DNA from: Ornithodoros turicata
Taxonomy: Eukaryota > Arthropoda > Arachnida > Ixodida > Argasidae
Reading direction: 5' to 3'
NCBI RefSeq assembly: GCF_037126465.1
Contig: NC_088202.1
Location: 28,380,213 to 28,444,212 of the forward strand
DNA length: 64,000 bases
Shown here: piece by piece, positions 43,751 through 55,375 of the stretch
How positions within the stretch are numbered: the first letter of the stretch is position 1
Layout of the letters: each line of letters opens with the position of its first letter
Position numbers and translations under genes: made by a program
Notes under the pieces: generated by a model
What the model saw: the letters and a program-made list of their open reading frames with translations, nothing else
The model's database searches: none
Told to the model about the DNA's origin: nothing

Positions 43751-45905
43751 ACGTTTCTGAAGATCAGGAGTAGAGATCACAAAACGAAAAACTTGGTGTC
43801 AGCAACATGTCTTGAGGAGCTAATCAGAGTTGCTGTGGGTCATCGAATTTGTCAGGAAGGCGACCGTCAGAGGAGACCGCCGTTCAATTCTGCGACGTCT
43901 AGTGACACCCCTGGCTTCCCGCCAACGGACAACCGACATTCTTCCCCCCTCTATGTTGAACAGAGTTGATCCCATGCTCGCTTTCCGCATGCCACGAAAC
44001 ACATCTCGTCAGGATGCTGCATTAATCCACCGCATGCGCCTCGATGTGGCCTTTACAGCTCAGTGGCGTTACCGCTTGAGACAAATTGATTCTCCCACCT
44101 GTTGCCACTGTGGTGCTCTTGAGGATCTGGAGCACATTCTTCTTCATTGCCCTCACTACGAACCTTCCCGAATCACACTCTCCGAGTCTCTTCGTCAGCT
44201 GGACTCTCGCCCTTTCTCCCTACCGAAATTGCTTGGTCCCTGGCCCAATCCAGCACAGCAACGCTCTGCGCTCAAAGCTCTTCTGACATTTCTGGACACC
44301 ATCGGACTTCGATCGTTATTGTAAAGGGGCTCGTTATTTTATTCCCCCCATTCCACCAAGCACTGGGGTAGAGTATCGCCTGTTGCGATGAAACTCCCCA
44401 CTCTCCAAGGCCGAAAATAAAGTTGTTGTTGTTGTCAGGAAGGCGACATACAGGTATGCCACTTTTATTATAACGTTTATAATGCTCGTATGAGCTTCAA
44501 TTGCATTGTTGTTCTAAAAATCTTTGTAACACCAGTTATTTGTTTCTAGGTGTATTTAGTGGATGAGTTATCACTTCGCTGTATGGTTGCTGGTGCTGAG
44601 AAATGCCTCGATGATATTTTCATTGTTAAAAATGGACTATGGAAACAAGGTATAGTGCATACATCTCCAGATGCCACTTTGCCCTCTTGCTTGGGGCTTT
44701 AAGTGCCATTTTTTGTTTTGCTTTCCTGTTTAGATCAGTCAACATGTGTGAGTGCACCTTCACCAATCCCACAAATGCCTCTGCTCTCACGAATTTATTA
44801 CCCTTGGGAGAGCCTCAGCAAAACAGTACTTGATGCATTGGAAGCAGACAATGTTCTGCTTCCCTCTCAACGACAGGAAGTGGCACACATGGCAGCGTCA
44901 TGGCCCTGCATATCCATTGAAGGTGGGAGGCACTCCTGATATTTATTCACAGGTATATTTGCTGTTTGCATGGCTTACCTGGATAGAGTACAGCAGATAT
45001 AAAAAAAATGTTGTGACATGCATTGAAATGTTGTAGGAGAGCATATCACATACTGGTAAAATATAGCATTTTGAAACTCACGTGATGTAGTAGAGTAACA
45101 AAAAAATGGTTTGGAAGTTTAGATACTGCTCTAGCTTAGATTATCTGCTGCCTGTCTCGCAAGAACCCTCCTTATATTATACTACATATTTACTCGGCTG
45201 TTACGATACATACTGCAGTAAATACAGCAGGCGATGTAACACATACGTATAGTAGAGGCCATATCAACTGCTAACCTTTCAGAGACATTCATATGCTTCA
45301 CATATGGTGGTGTCTCTGCCATGCTGAACTATGCTCATAAGCATGTTTCACGGATGAAAAAAAAAAAATCCTATCTATGTGCTCAGAAATTTGTTGTGCC
45401 ACTTGCAGTGGTGGACGTGTAGTGTTCTTCATAAACTTATTCGGAATAGTTGGTAGAGAAATAAAGTGTTTGTCCTGATCATTACACCATGTGAAACTAA
45501 GAATATTTCATGCAATTATTTTGAATACTCATAAGGAAATTTTATTAATTGGTTGTGATTTTAGGCACCTGGTTGGTATCATCGAGAACGAAGGGAGCCA
45601 GCAGGCATAAAAAAATCAAGAGGGCTACATACATAAATGCGTGAGGCAGTGAGGGCAGCAGATGAATATAGCAAGAAGTGGGAACATGTAAGTTGTAAAT
45701 GCTTCCTACGAGCATTTTACATTTCTTTATTCATCAAATAATTTAATTTGTTGTGGAAGTATTATGACTAAGGAGGCTCAGTAATACTTTCTTTTCTTTT
45801 CAGCTCATGTGATACATAGCGGTCAAATGTTCCGCCACCAAAGTCATGCACAAGTTATTTGTAGTCTTTCCAGTAATTTCCAAAATAAAGGGTTATTATT
45901 GAAAA
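43751..45905 (+). pseudogene. Spliced pseudogene, five visible exons, unnamed family with ubiquitin-like N-terminal segment
   Basis: Exon A 43,751-43,864 plus 44,448-44,453 follows a ...tttttactag acceptor and ends cag|gtatgc. Exon B 44,550-44,649 and exon C from 44,734 have matching tag acceptors and an aag|gt donor, and the frame carries through: KNLVSATCLEELIRVAVGH, then VYLVDELSLRC and DDIFIVKNGLWKQ, then YYPWESLSKTVLDALEADN and LLPSQRQEV. The first part looks like a small ubiquitin/PB1/CIDE-N-type fold (sxEEL....dv.vyLvDe). Exon D 45,566-45,687 (APGWYHRERREPAG) and exon E from 45,804 (TGA stop, aataaa at 45,884) complete the 3' end. Defects: a LINE in exon A, a likely one-base shift late in exon C, and a TAA in exon D. 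The family is unnamed. It could be host or transposon-derived. Confidence 0.5.
43865..44433 (+). mobile_element. 5'-truncated LINE copy inserted in an exon
   Basis: This is nearly the same as 21,128-21,690. It encodes the end of ORF2 from RGDRRSILRRLVTPLAS through CCHCGALEDLEHILLHCPHY to GLRSLL in one open frame, without the 2-bp shift found in the other copy. It ends aataaagttgttgttgttg. The 14-bp duplication gtcaggaaggcgac stands at 43,851-43,864 and 44,434-44,447, the mark of target-primed reverse transcription. It interrupts exon A of the pseudogene. Confidence 0.93.
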
Positions 45906-46713
45906 GCTATCCTCTCTGGACACACAAAACATGAGAATTGAACAATTAACAATGAAACAAAATCTCTGGACATCTCGCATTGATCATAAGGACTGTAAAG
46001 GAAAACAACAGGAAACCAGCTAGCATCATTCATGATCGACAGCATTTATCCCTGTTTTAAAGCGGAATCATCGTTTCATTACTGCACAGGGCTCCGTCAT
46101 TATAATTAGTGAATTGCTGCCGTAATGAAGAGGCACATCACGAGTACAGTTTCCTATACTTACTGATATATAGCAGTACTTTGCCAAAACGGCACTTCGG
46201 TGATGATGTACTATTTACTGAGTGGTAGCCGTTGGAAGTTCACAACAGACTCAACACCGTTTTTCTCAGTTACGGGTGCATTCCTGTACATTCGCCGTCT
46301 ACCATCACAGCCGTAACGGAAGACTACGGGGACTTGGCTGGCATCAACGGATAGCAGCATTCGTTCCCGTTTTGAAACGGAATATTTTCTTACAGTGCAC
46401 CCGGTGCGCTCCTGTCAGCAGACGCCTCGAGCCCTGCTACACGTTCGAAGTTGACTTTGCATCAATTAATTCGTTCTAGCTCTCGGTATCATACTCCCCT
46501 ACTAGTCTGTCAGCGTATCTCTTCAAAAATAACATGTCCTCTGTATGACCAGCATACAACAAGATTTGGTCTAGCCAGAGGAGTTAAAAGGGCACGAAAA
46601 TGCAAAAACAACTTGTTCTCAGATGAAAGCTCCGGTGTCAACAATCACTATGCAACCAAAATTATTTTACTTTTACGTAAACCCTCTCGGAACATTCACA
46701 AAAATATCCGGTT
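45906..46713. other. Gene-free stretch with a weak internal repeat
   Basis: ctagcatcattcatgatcga, agcatttatccctgttttaa (about 46,019-46,062) and ctggcatcaacggatagcag, cattcgttcccgttttgaaa (about 46,338-46,377) look like diverged copies of one sequence. No gene. Confidence 0.35.
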
Positions 46714-46743
46714 GGACGCCGCCAACGACGGTTGGCGGCGTCC
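46714..46743. repeat. Perfect GC-rich 13-bp palindrome
   Basis: ggacgccgccaac, loop gacg, exact complement. A further partial arm (gccaaccgccaac) follows at about 46,777. Confidence 0.85.
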
Positions 46744-49735
46744 TATCGGATCACCAAGATGCAGGAACGGCGGCAGCCAACCGCCAACTACCATGTGCCC
46801 GCGATCCTGTCGTGTATCCGAGCGTTTCGAACATAGTCCGCCCGTGGCCTTGTACACATACGACGCTTCATTCGCAGTGTTGCGTTTTAACAACGGTTTG
46901 CTTATCTCCCATTGGCTACTGGCTTGCTTAACTGTAATCTGTTATCCATCCAAGACGGCCCAGGACGCACATTCCCCCAGGGCGTCAGTCGTGACGTTGC
47001 CCACATCTCCGAGGCCGACGATGGCGAGCCATTTCACCATCACCACCACCACCACCACCGTCCTCCAACAAGTGCACGTTCAATCGTACTTTGTTCCAGT
47101 TCCATGGCTACAGAAAGCAAGTTTTGTGAAATAAAGCTTCAGATGAAGACGACATACATAATAATAATAGTAATCATGCCGACACAACACCTGTTCCAAT
47201 ACGTCAAGTACGATGGCATCAGCTGTTATTGGCTGTAGCTGTCGCAGTAGCCGTGCATCGTAATTACGCATCCTACTTCATTGCGGTGTTCGCGGGTTTC
47301 CGAGCGTCACTGTGGTGAAAATTCGGAACTGATTTTCTTGTTAATTACAGATTATCTGGACTCCACAACACGGAAGGTGGAACAATTCGGCATCACAAAA
47401 CATGTGTAACAAAATCGTGCTTCCCTCGTCATTTGGAATGGAATCTGTTGCAATAAATTATCGACGGAATTCCAATTTAAGAGAGATGTCGGTGAATGAT
47501 TTGGGTATCGAAGCGTAACCATCTCTAAAGCACATCGTTTAGATAACTGTACCTGTTAGAAGTTGTTCTGGCTCAGGCTCAAGCTCTGTGCTGTCAAGGT
47601 CAACTGGAAATATAGATATGTATCACTTTTCGCAAGCACAGGCAGCATGGAATGCGGATCACATGGTCTAAACGAACTAGAAGGGAACGTGCTGGCGAAA
47701 CAGCGCAATCCGCATACGTTGTCTCCGATGACTGTGTGTTTTTGTTTCTTTGTTTGCTTTCTGTTGTACCTTTCCTGATCTTACGAAGCAGTTCTCGTTC
47801 CCTAAATATGTGAATACCTCTAAAGAAACAGCTCCTTAACACATTATGTGTGCGAGCGAATTGTCGCTCTATATTGCTACGAATGATCTAACCCGAAATT
47901 CTAAGTAACTGCATTAAGCGGGAGCATCGTATAAAGGGAACCAAGGTTAAGACAGAGGAATTGCTGATACATCGTGCGCGAACGACGCCAGCTCTACTGT
48001 GGTCGTCGTGCGCAATGCATAAATCGAAATCAATTGTGTAATTTTCTAAATATCAGTGTTATAGCCCAAGTGACAGCAACAAGGGTACGGAGCGCGTTTA
48101 GAAATTTGGAATAGACGATTTCAGAAATTGCATGGGTGGCCCGCCAGAGAGCGCCGTGTTGCGAATGCCCCACTGTGCCTTGGGATTTAGTTTTCATGAG
48201 TCAGACAGAAGAAGAAGAGTGCAAACGGTTTCTGTTTTCCCTCCTTCCTTCGAGCAATAGGCTGGCAAGCACGAATGTAAACCATTTCCCACGACGCATT
48301 GCGCGATGCGCGTGATTTGGGCGACGGAGGGCCCCCGTGCGAAGCACAAGGGCAATATCTGAAATCGCCTATTCTCTTGTTTCCTGGGGTACCCTTACGT
48401 GTTACCCTTACCTGGGGTACCCTTACGTGGTTTCTTTTTTTGCAATCATTTTTTTTTAAATCCCACGAGGCTTGCTGCATGCGCTAAAACAGCACACTCT
48501 TATGTAGCGCTCTCAAGCGTGGTCTGTATGAACGAAGCTCGCATGCTCACTGCGACGAAGCAAAGGATGGCCGACCCACGACTTCGTTAGAATAGAGAGG
48601 TGGGTTATTGCAGAATGCAGGTTTACGTCAGTACTTGCATCCGGCACAAACCAACTTCTCCATCCTAGGAAACCTCCGAAGTTGGTTCAACTGGAGCCAG
48701 TGGTCAGACTTTCCGTCCACGAAACTTTCCAACAACAATGCTACACTGGAAGTATATGCTAATTCATGAAGCATGTAACTATCACAGCGCATCACATCCC
48801 TACACGTGTGCCGACGGGCTTAAAAAAGGGCGAAACGGTTATTGACAGCTGGGATACCTCTGCGTCAGTATTTTGCTCTGAAGAGCTGAATAGACATTAG
48901 GTGTAGCGTTCCTGATGAAAACGTTGAGATCGACAATAACTATTGTACTCCCAATTTCAGTAAGTCTTCAACTGATCTACTTCGTAACCGTTTTTTTCTT
49001 CGGTCCCATTTTACTCCATAATAAATCACACTAGAATAAACTGTAACCTGTTGCTTACCAGTATCCCCAGAATAGTCTGCAGAGCCATCGATTTCAAAGA
49101 TCCTATGAGGAATGGCACCATCTTGCCTTGCGGACACATCCCTGAAGGGCTCTATCCTTAATTGATTCCCTAAGACGCCTTCCTGATATGTTAGCAAAGA
49201 AACAAAGTGTCTTAAAGAGTGTGTCTTAAAGACCGTCCTTCTGCATATGCATGGTTTTTATTCTCATCCTCTAGATATTTTTAGTTTTAAGAAAGGCTAT
49301 GGGAGCAGGCAGGACGGGCGAGAAGGCGTCAGCCGGGGATGGCGCCCAGGGTCTTTGCAGGGGCCCGAACGACACTAAGGTCCGTCGTAATCGTATAAAG
49401 CAGAAATACAACGGGTACACAATGTTATCGAGATGTGTAGAGAGGGTCCGGGCATGACCCATTCCCGGGACCCGTAATTTGCCGGCCCTGGGAACAGCAT
49501 AGACATCGCTTTTCAGTTGAGTTATACGGAGAGGCAGATATCCTCTCAAAGAAAGTATGCAACTACGAGATTACTAATTACCTAACCACAGTAATTACCC
49601 CTTTAATTAGGAGATTCCGGGCAAAAGCGAAGTAGAAGAATCAAAGTGTCTCCTCGTTGAAGGCTATTCCACGTTTAAAAAATCCTGAAACACGGACGTG
49701 ATTTGAAATATCCATCCCATCCCACATCATCGCCG
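46744..49735. other. Gene-free stretch
   Basis: It contains a (CAC)n run at 47,035-47,060 and a short tandem duplication of tggggtacccttacgtg at about 48,386 and 48,412. The longest open frame (46,451-47,134) has no domain. Confidence 0.4.
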
Positions 49736-49739
49736 TCGA

Positions 49740-49806
49740 TGGGTAGCATATCGCCCCTGGCGATGAAAGTCCCCACTCATCATCTTAAAAATTGAGTGGT
49801 TGTTCC
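49740..49806 (+). repeat. LINE 3' end, truncated copy
   Basis: gggtagcatatcgcccctgg, cgatgaaagtccccactcat parallels the plus-strand 3' end at 21,625-21,675. The tail is replaced by ttgagtggttgtt. Confidence 0.55.
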
Positions 49807-49811
49807 ATCCC

Positions 49812-50028
49812 AGAATTTCGATATGCAAATGAGCCGAAACCGGCTTATCGAGGCTTATCGGCTTATCAACACGGCTTATCTGGGCCGGAAGGCGGTTTAT
49901 CTGGCAGGAAGATCGGTACGGCCCAATCAACATCATTCCCTATAAATCGCATGGCCCTCTCAGGTGAAATGAGCATTGCGCTATGTCGTCACGGTTTCCA
50001 TTTCGCCTCATTTGCATATAAAAATTCG
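49812..50028. mobile_element. Short MITE with ATGCAAAT in both ends and GGCTTATC repeats inside
   Basis: Left end agaatttcgatatgcaaatg; complement of the right end cgaatttttatatgcaaatg. Inside, cggcttatc or a close variant occurs five to six times between 49,838 and 49,905. Target duplication not clear. Confidence 0.6.
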
Positions 50029-50029
50029 A

Positions 50030-50756
50030 GAATGATACTTTAACGCATATATGCGTGTTCCAGAATTTTTTTAAACGAAGTATTTCATTCTGCTATCTCG
50101 CTTGTGCCTGAAATCTCTTAATTAAAGAGCTCATTCATGAATTTTAGGTAGTTAGTCAACTCGTAATTGCATACTTTCTTCCAGAAGATATTCGCCTGAA
50201 CGTATAACTCAACTGCAAAAACGACATCTGTGCTGTTCTGATAGCTTTATAAATAAATAATCTGTAATGGTTAACAATAAACACCCTGTATATATAAATA
50301 TGTTGCGAAAGTGCGTCGCTGGACATGAAAACCAGTGAACACAACAGGGAGCACATCAATGGACATGAAGGGGGCAGCTGCCAAACACGTGATTGCTGTT
50401 TGGATATTCGCTCTGGTCGTCGGCTAAATGTCCCCTTGAAATTGATGTGTGTGTGTGGGGGGGGGGGATGTCAGGATAGGCTCGCCGTTGTTGACCACAC
50501 AGAAGTGGGCGTCGTCAAGACTATAGCAAAAAATAAAATGAAAATAAAAAGAACGCATAGCAAAACAAAACACAAAGGAAGGACGGACGGATGGAGGATA
50601 GAGGAGGTTGAAGGATGGGGATGGGGATTGAAATTGATGTTATTGTACTCTAGACAGCGTATCATCCAATCCAGACAGGTCTCGGTCGATGAGGTCCCGG
50701 AATTTACAAACGAGCAAGGAAAGAAGATGGAGAGATACTCAGATGGCTGATCTATT
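50030..50756. other. Gene-free stretch
   Basis: G run 50,457-50,468 and purine-rich DNA to about 50,640. Nothing recognised. Confidence 0.4.
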
Positions 50757-50995
50757 GGTCCGGTTTTACCAACGCTGGCTAGCTTAAGTTAGTTAGCGAG
50801 ATCAACCGAGATCAAGGGTTGCCAAAATTTGAAGTGAACACTCAATTCCTTTTTACAAACGTTTGTTGGTGACGTGATGAATGTTGCAGTGACAATAACT
50901 CCCTTTAGTGAAGCAGAGTTAAGCGTGAAATTCAAGTTAAGGGACAGTTGATCTCGGTTCAAACGTTCATCGGCGTTGGTGAAATCGGGCCCTAC
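50757..50995. mobile_element. Small MITE, copy 2 (other at 38,520-38,716)
   Basis: Left end ggtccggttttaccaacgct; complement of the right end gggcccgatttcaccaacgc. Between them gatcaaccgagatcaagggt and gttgatctcggttcaaacgt are also inverted. 239 bp, no coding capacity. Confidence 0.75.
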
Positions 50996-51259
50996 TGTCC
51001 TAGCGTGTACAGAAATGCAAGGCTGCAGTCCTCACCGTCAAAATTCCAGCATCCGTGTCCTCTAAGTACAAAGAGGCGGAGTTTTCCACGTCCTGGTACA
51101 GGCGTTTTTTCAAGTAATCTGTGTCCACCTTGTTGAAAAATATCAATCGTTAGCCCATATCAATTTACGTGGGTACGTTCATGAAAGTTTCAAGTAAACT
51201 GGAAGCAGGGGGATGTCATTTATATACGGTCAGTTTTTTCAAGCTCACACCTCCTACCT

Positions 51260-52775
51260 GGGAAAAATGCAAAATTCAGGCAGAATCAGGCAGGTTGGTC
51301 CGGTTGACCTCTCAGATCTTTTTCGTTCCAATATACAGGGTGTCCCAGAAAACGTGTCATTGAATTATAATAAAAAAACTACGCCACCTAGAATCATGCG
51401 GTCAACAGCATTTGTTTTTATTAGGTTTTTGCCACCTCCTAATGTGAATGTCATGTACTCCGAGTTTAATTATGTAAATACTTGCGAACTGAACTCAGAA
51501 ATTTGCCAAGTAAAGGTCACTTTTTTACCCCACCAATATGAAGAGCGTGCCGAATTCACTCAAATTCACGATAATTCACAGTGATATTCACGAGCTATCC
51601 AATCGGAAAAAATAGCCGAATATCGTGCTTTTCGGAGCACCGGACCATAGCGCGCGATGACTTTTTGAGCGCAATCGCTCTCAATGCGACGGAAGGAGGT
51701 TCCGAAGCCAGCCCACAGAGTGATAGTAGAAAAAGTAACTGTTCCTAAAATTGCGAGAGGGAAAGCATTATCCTAGCGAAAGTCGAACGTGATAAGCCAT
51801 TCCTGTTTTATCTCTTTCTGCGATGTCGGGGAGGGCTGGGTTTCCAACCTCCTTTCGTCGGACTGGCAAAGATTGCGCTGAAAAATTCATCGTGCGCTAT
51901 TCTGTGCGACCTCCGTAGAGCATGATGTTCGGCTATTTTTTCCGATGGGATAGCTCCTGAATATACCTGTCAATTATCATTAAATTGACTAAATTAGACA
52001 CGCTCTTCACATTAGTGGGCTAAAAAAGTCACCTTTACTAGGCAAATTTCCGACTTAAGCTCGCAAAAATTTACATAATTAAACTTACGTTACACGACAT
52101 TGACGACATTCACATGAGGATGTGGCAAAAACCCAGTAAGAACAAATGCCATTGACCGCATGACTCTAGGTGGTATAGTTTTCTTATTATAATTCAATGA
52201 CACGTTTTCTGGGACGCCCTGTATATTGAAGCCTAGTGCTTAGGAAGTACATTGGTGGAGGAAATAGCTGGAACTATCTCATAGTTGTTTTTAAAAAATA
52301 ATGTTCAAGATCGACAATTTGGAGCACCGTGTTTCCTCGCAATCTTCAAGCCTCGTATGTTCGTAACGATTGAGGTAATGCTGTTAATTTTTTCCACGCT
52401 TATTGTTCATGTGCTGCTGGACTGTTTGCTATATGTTTGAGGCTCTAGGTTTTGCAGGTGTCCAGATAAAAATCGCAAAATCGCTTCGTCTGAAAAAAAA
52501 AAACGCGCTTTTTCCGCGAGTAACTGCTTTTTTGCAAATGCCAGAGGGTAACATGGGTGACATGATCATGTACGTTTTTTAAACGCTCTTTCCATTCATA
52601 TGAAACAGATCGCTGGAACGCCTCTGGCATACTTCTTCACGCGCGTTTAGTGAGGCATGGTAATGCAAAAAACGAGCAAATTCGGAATCGTATTTTCCAT
52701 ATTCGCCCACTCGTGACGTGGTTTATATTCATCACACACGTTGTTCATGACATGCTCGCATAGCGTAGCAAGGAA
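51260..52775 (+). repeat. Unclassified dispersed repeat, copy 1, occupied by a fold-back element
   Basis: Segments 51,270-51,335, 52,222-52,290 and 52,490-52,775 are matched in order by the complement of 54,020-54,420 (for example tctcagatctttttcgttcc, cttaggaagtacattggtgg, gcgagtaactgctttttt, cgcgcgtttagtgaggcatg). About 200 bp between 52,290 and 52,490 are not matched. The family is unknown. Confidence 0.75.
51336..52221. mobile_element. Fold-back element with mariner/Tc1-like ends, 886 bp
   Basis: Left cagggtgtcccagaaaacgt, complement of right cagggcgtcccagaaaacgt, with TA on both sides (51,334-51,335 and 52,222-52,223). The inverted arms extend about 380 bp each (51,336-51,715 and 51,831-52,221), leaving a centre of about 115 bp. 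No transposase. The unoccupied relative at 54,36x confirms the edges. Confidence 0.9.
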
Positions 52776-53040
52776 TTGTCACTTCGGAATGGCCGAGGTT
52801 CCGCTGCGCACACTCCACAGTAACTCCATCACAGCAAAATGTATGGTACGGTGCCGTAGCCGAGGTAGCGTTTCATGGCGCCGTAGTTTGACGAAGATCA
52901 CACACAATGTGCGAACTAAGAATCTACGCATTTCCTGCAGGATGTAGGATAAGATCATGTGTCATAAAGCAATGAAACCTAATCCGCTTTCTCAGTAGTT
53001 ATTGGAGAGGCGATCGACAGAATTGGAGAAAGCGCCTCTT
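52776..53040. other. Gene-free stretch
   Basis: Nothing recognised. Confidence 0.4.
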
Positions 53041-53042
53041 TC

Positions 53043-53132
53043 CGTCCATGACTTGAAAACCCGAGACGAGGTAGGCACGATAACACACAAACACGGACAC
53101 GTCCCTACCTCGTCTCGGGTGTTCAAGTCATG
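53043..53132. repeat. Hairpin with arms of about 31 bp
   Basis: tccatgacttgaaaacccga, gacgaggtagg on the left and cctacctcgtc, tcgggtgttcaagtcatgga on the right, with one or two mismatches and a loop near 28 bp (cacgataacacacaaacacg). Confidence 0.8.
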
Positions 53133-54019
53133 GATCGTCACCACCAGCTTGCTTGCTACCTAACTTCACTTTCGTTATCTTTCCGTCGCTCCTGTTGTCT
53201 TCATGTTTCATGTCACTTCATCTAAGCAGAACACATTCTATTCCTGCTGTGTGTGAGAAGACAAAAACCTGAGTGCTCCTTTGTAAGGACATACAATGCA
53301 AACAGCTCATAGCGCAGACCATATGGCCGTGTGTTCTGTGCGGACCACGCTGGTAAGCACTGCAGTGGTAAAGACTACGAAGCAAAAGCAAAGTGGGTGT
53401 TCACTGGAACGGGCACGGGAAGAGCGGGTGCGATGGTTCGGTGACGTAGTTAAGCACAATGATACGCTGTACAACCTGATATGTACGGCAAATAAGATAA
53501 TTAGAAATGCGAAGCTGCTCTATATTCAGATGCTTCATCTGCCGGCACAAGGCATCGCAAACTATCGTATGGTAACACTTCCAGTGCGTTCCTGGAATAG
53601 AGTCCTCACATGTGTGGGAGAAGCAGGATGAGCAGGTAATGGCGTTCGTGAAGTGGACACGGCAAAAACTTGGGAGAGCGCATGGAGGAAAGCAGCCTTC
53701 CACTGTAGATTTTGTCCCATTTTATATTTGTTATGAATTAAGGACCTACGTTCTTTCAATTTATGTTTTGCGCGTATGCCAACGTTCATGCCGACCTGTG
53801 AAGCGTAACTCCTATCTTTGTAGATTTGTATTCGAGCTTTGTTTCGAAATAAACTTTATAAACCAGAACTTGACTACCTGAAATGTAATAGGAACGTGCG
53901 AAGGGACGAAACTGCTCTGTCCGCCCCCGCTAAGCCCGTCACGAGCCGGCCACGGAAGGTGTGCGCGGAAAGCCCGAAAATGAACTTCAGACTTTTCCGA
54001 TTCTTTTTTCTTTTTAGCT
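53133..54019. other. Gene-free stretch
   Basis: Short frames only. Nothing recognised. Confidence 0.4.
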
Positions 54020-54420
54020 ACGCTATGTGAGCTTGTTATGAACAATATGTATGAAGAATATGAACCACGTCTCCAGTGGACAAATATGGAAAATACGCAG
54101 CTGAAGTTGCACGTTTTTGCCTTACCACCCTCACTAAACGCGCGTTTGGAAGTATGCCCGAGATTTTCCAACAATTTCTTTTGTATGTATGGAAAGAAGA
54201 ACAGAACGATATGACCCATATTAATCTATTAATATTTGTCGAAAAGCAGTTACTCGCCGAAAAAGTCCGATGTTTTCTTTTTTTAAACGAACTATAAGAT
54301 ATTTTAGCTATTTCCTTTGCCAATGTACTTCTTAAGCACCAGGCTACAATATATACGGGAACGAAAAAAATCTGAGAAGTCGACGGGACCACCCTGCCTG
54401 ATTCTTCCTGAAATCGACCA
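54020..54420 (-). repeat. Unclassified dispersed repeat, copy 2, unoccupied site
   Basis: The complement reads tctcagatttttttcgttcc, cgtatatattgtagcctggt, gcttaagaagtacattggc and onward through gcgagtaactgcttttcg to acgcgcgtttagtgagggtg. It matches copy 1 at 51,260-52,775 with the fold-back element absent. Confidence 0.75.
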
Positions 54421-54424
54421 GTCT

Positions 54425-55005
54425 ATTTGCGAAAGTTGAACGTCTGCACACGCATGGCAAGCGTAGGCGTGCGGCTTAGTGGCTTCAAAATACTTTGTGT
54501 GCAATAAAGCGCATCGCAGTGTAAGCTCCTCTGTTCTACCCTCAATGACGACTCGTTAAAAGTCCGTTATAGGCAGCATATACTTGTAATGATTTACAAT
54601 ATCGCCATCACAACTCGAGAGTGTATGCAGGACATAAAAACTTGGAATGACTACTCCCTTACAGAATACTTATGTGAGGGTTTCAGCTCATGAGCTGCTT
54701 AGCTGTTTGACAAAACATCTCAAGCCAAGTTATCATGTAGAAAATGATTGTTAATGATTATTGATTACTGATGATTGACATTGACATTAAAATGATTATT
54801 CACGTTATCATGTAGGGCAGCGCCGCGAGATCCACGCATCGAAATTTCCTTAGCAGCTCTCAGTGGCAGGAGGGGAAATGATACAGGGGGAGATAAAGCA
54901 TGTACCATCAGAGAAATCACCCCCCCCCCCCCCCCACTCTCTCCGCGCGCTATCATTTCCCGATGCAGACAATAGACAGACCCAAATGTAAACTGAAAAT
55001 ATTGT
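54425..55005. other. Gene-free stretch
   Basis: It holds a (TGATTATTGATTAC)-like run near 54,745-54,780 and a C run at 54,921-54,937. Confidence 0.4.
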
Positions 55006-55006
55006 A

Positions 55007-55375
55007 GTTTCAGCGACATGAGAAACCAAATGCAATCAACTCCAGTTGCTTGGAATAACCTCTCACACGACATAGTGTCCCTCGCTTCATCCACTCGCTT
55101 CCACGACGCTCTGGATCAGGCCATCTCATAATCATTCGAAACAGGGTTTTTCTCTTCCACCTTCTTGAACATCCTTGTTAATTGTTGAATTGTTGGATAA
55201 TCCACGACTACTAAAGTGATACTGCCGTATTTACCTCACCATGTATTTGTTATAACGTGTATTCTTCTTTCAGTGTTTTATTATCGTTGTATTGTTGCCT
55301 CACCTACTCACCCATTTAACGCCCTTTTAGGGCCTTTGGGTTATGAATAAATGAAATGAAATAAACCCATCACAA
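55007..55375 (+). pseudogene. LINE 3' end (CR1/Jockey-like), last ORF2 codons and tail
   Basis: The frame gives MRNQMQSTPVAWNNLSHDIV, then SLASSTRFHDALDQAIS and a stop at about 55,129. W(N)NLP..I......F...L is the standard C-terminus of RT in these LINEs. About 230 bp of 3' UTR follow, ending ttatgaataaatgaaatgaa with overlapping poly(A) signals and a short tandem tail. 5'-truncated: nothing further upstream is recognisable. Confidence 0.65.

Noticed and set aside
46451..47134. 227-codon open frame, one of the longest plus-strand frames
   Set aside because: It has no recognised motif, crosses a GC-rich palindrome and a (CAC)n microsatellite, and shows no splice or promoter context.
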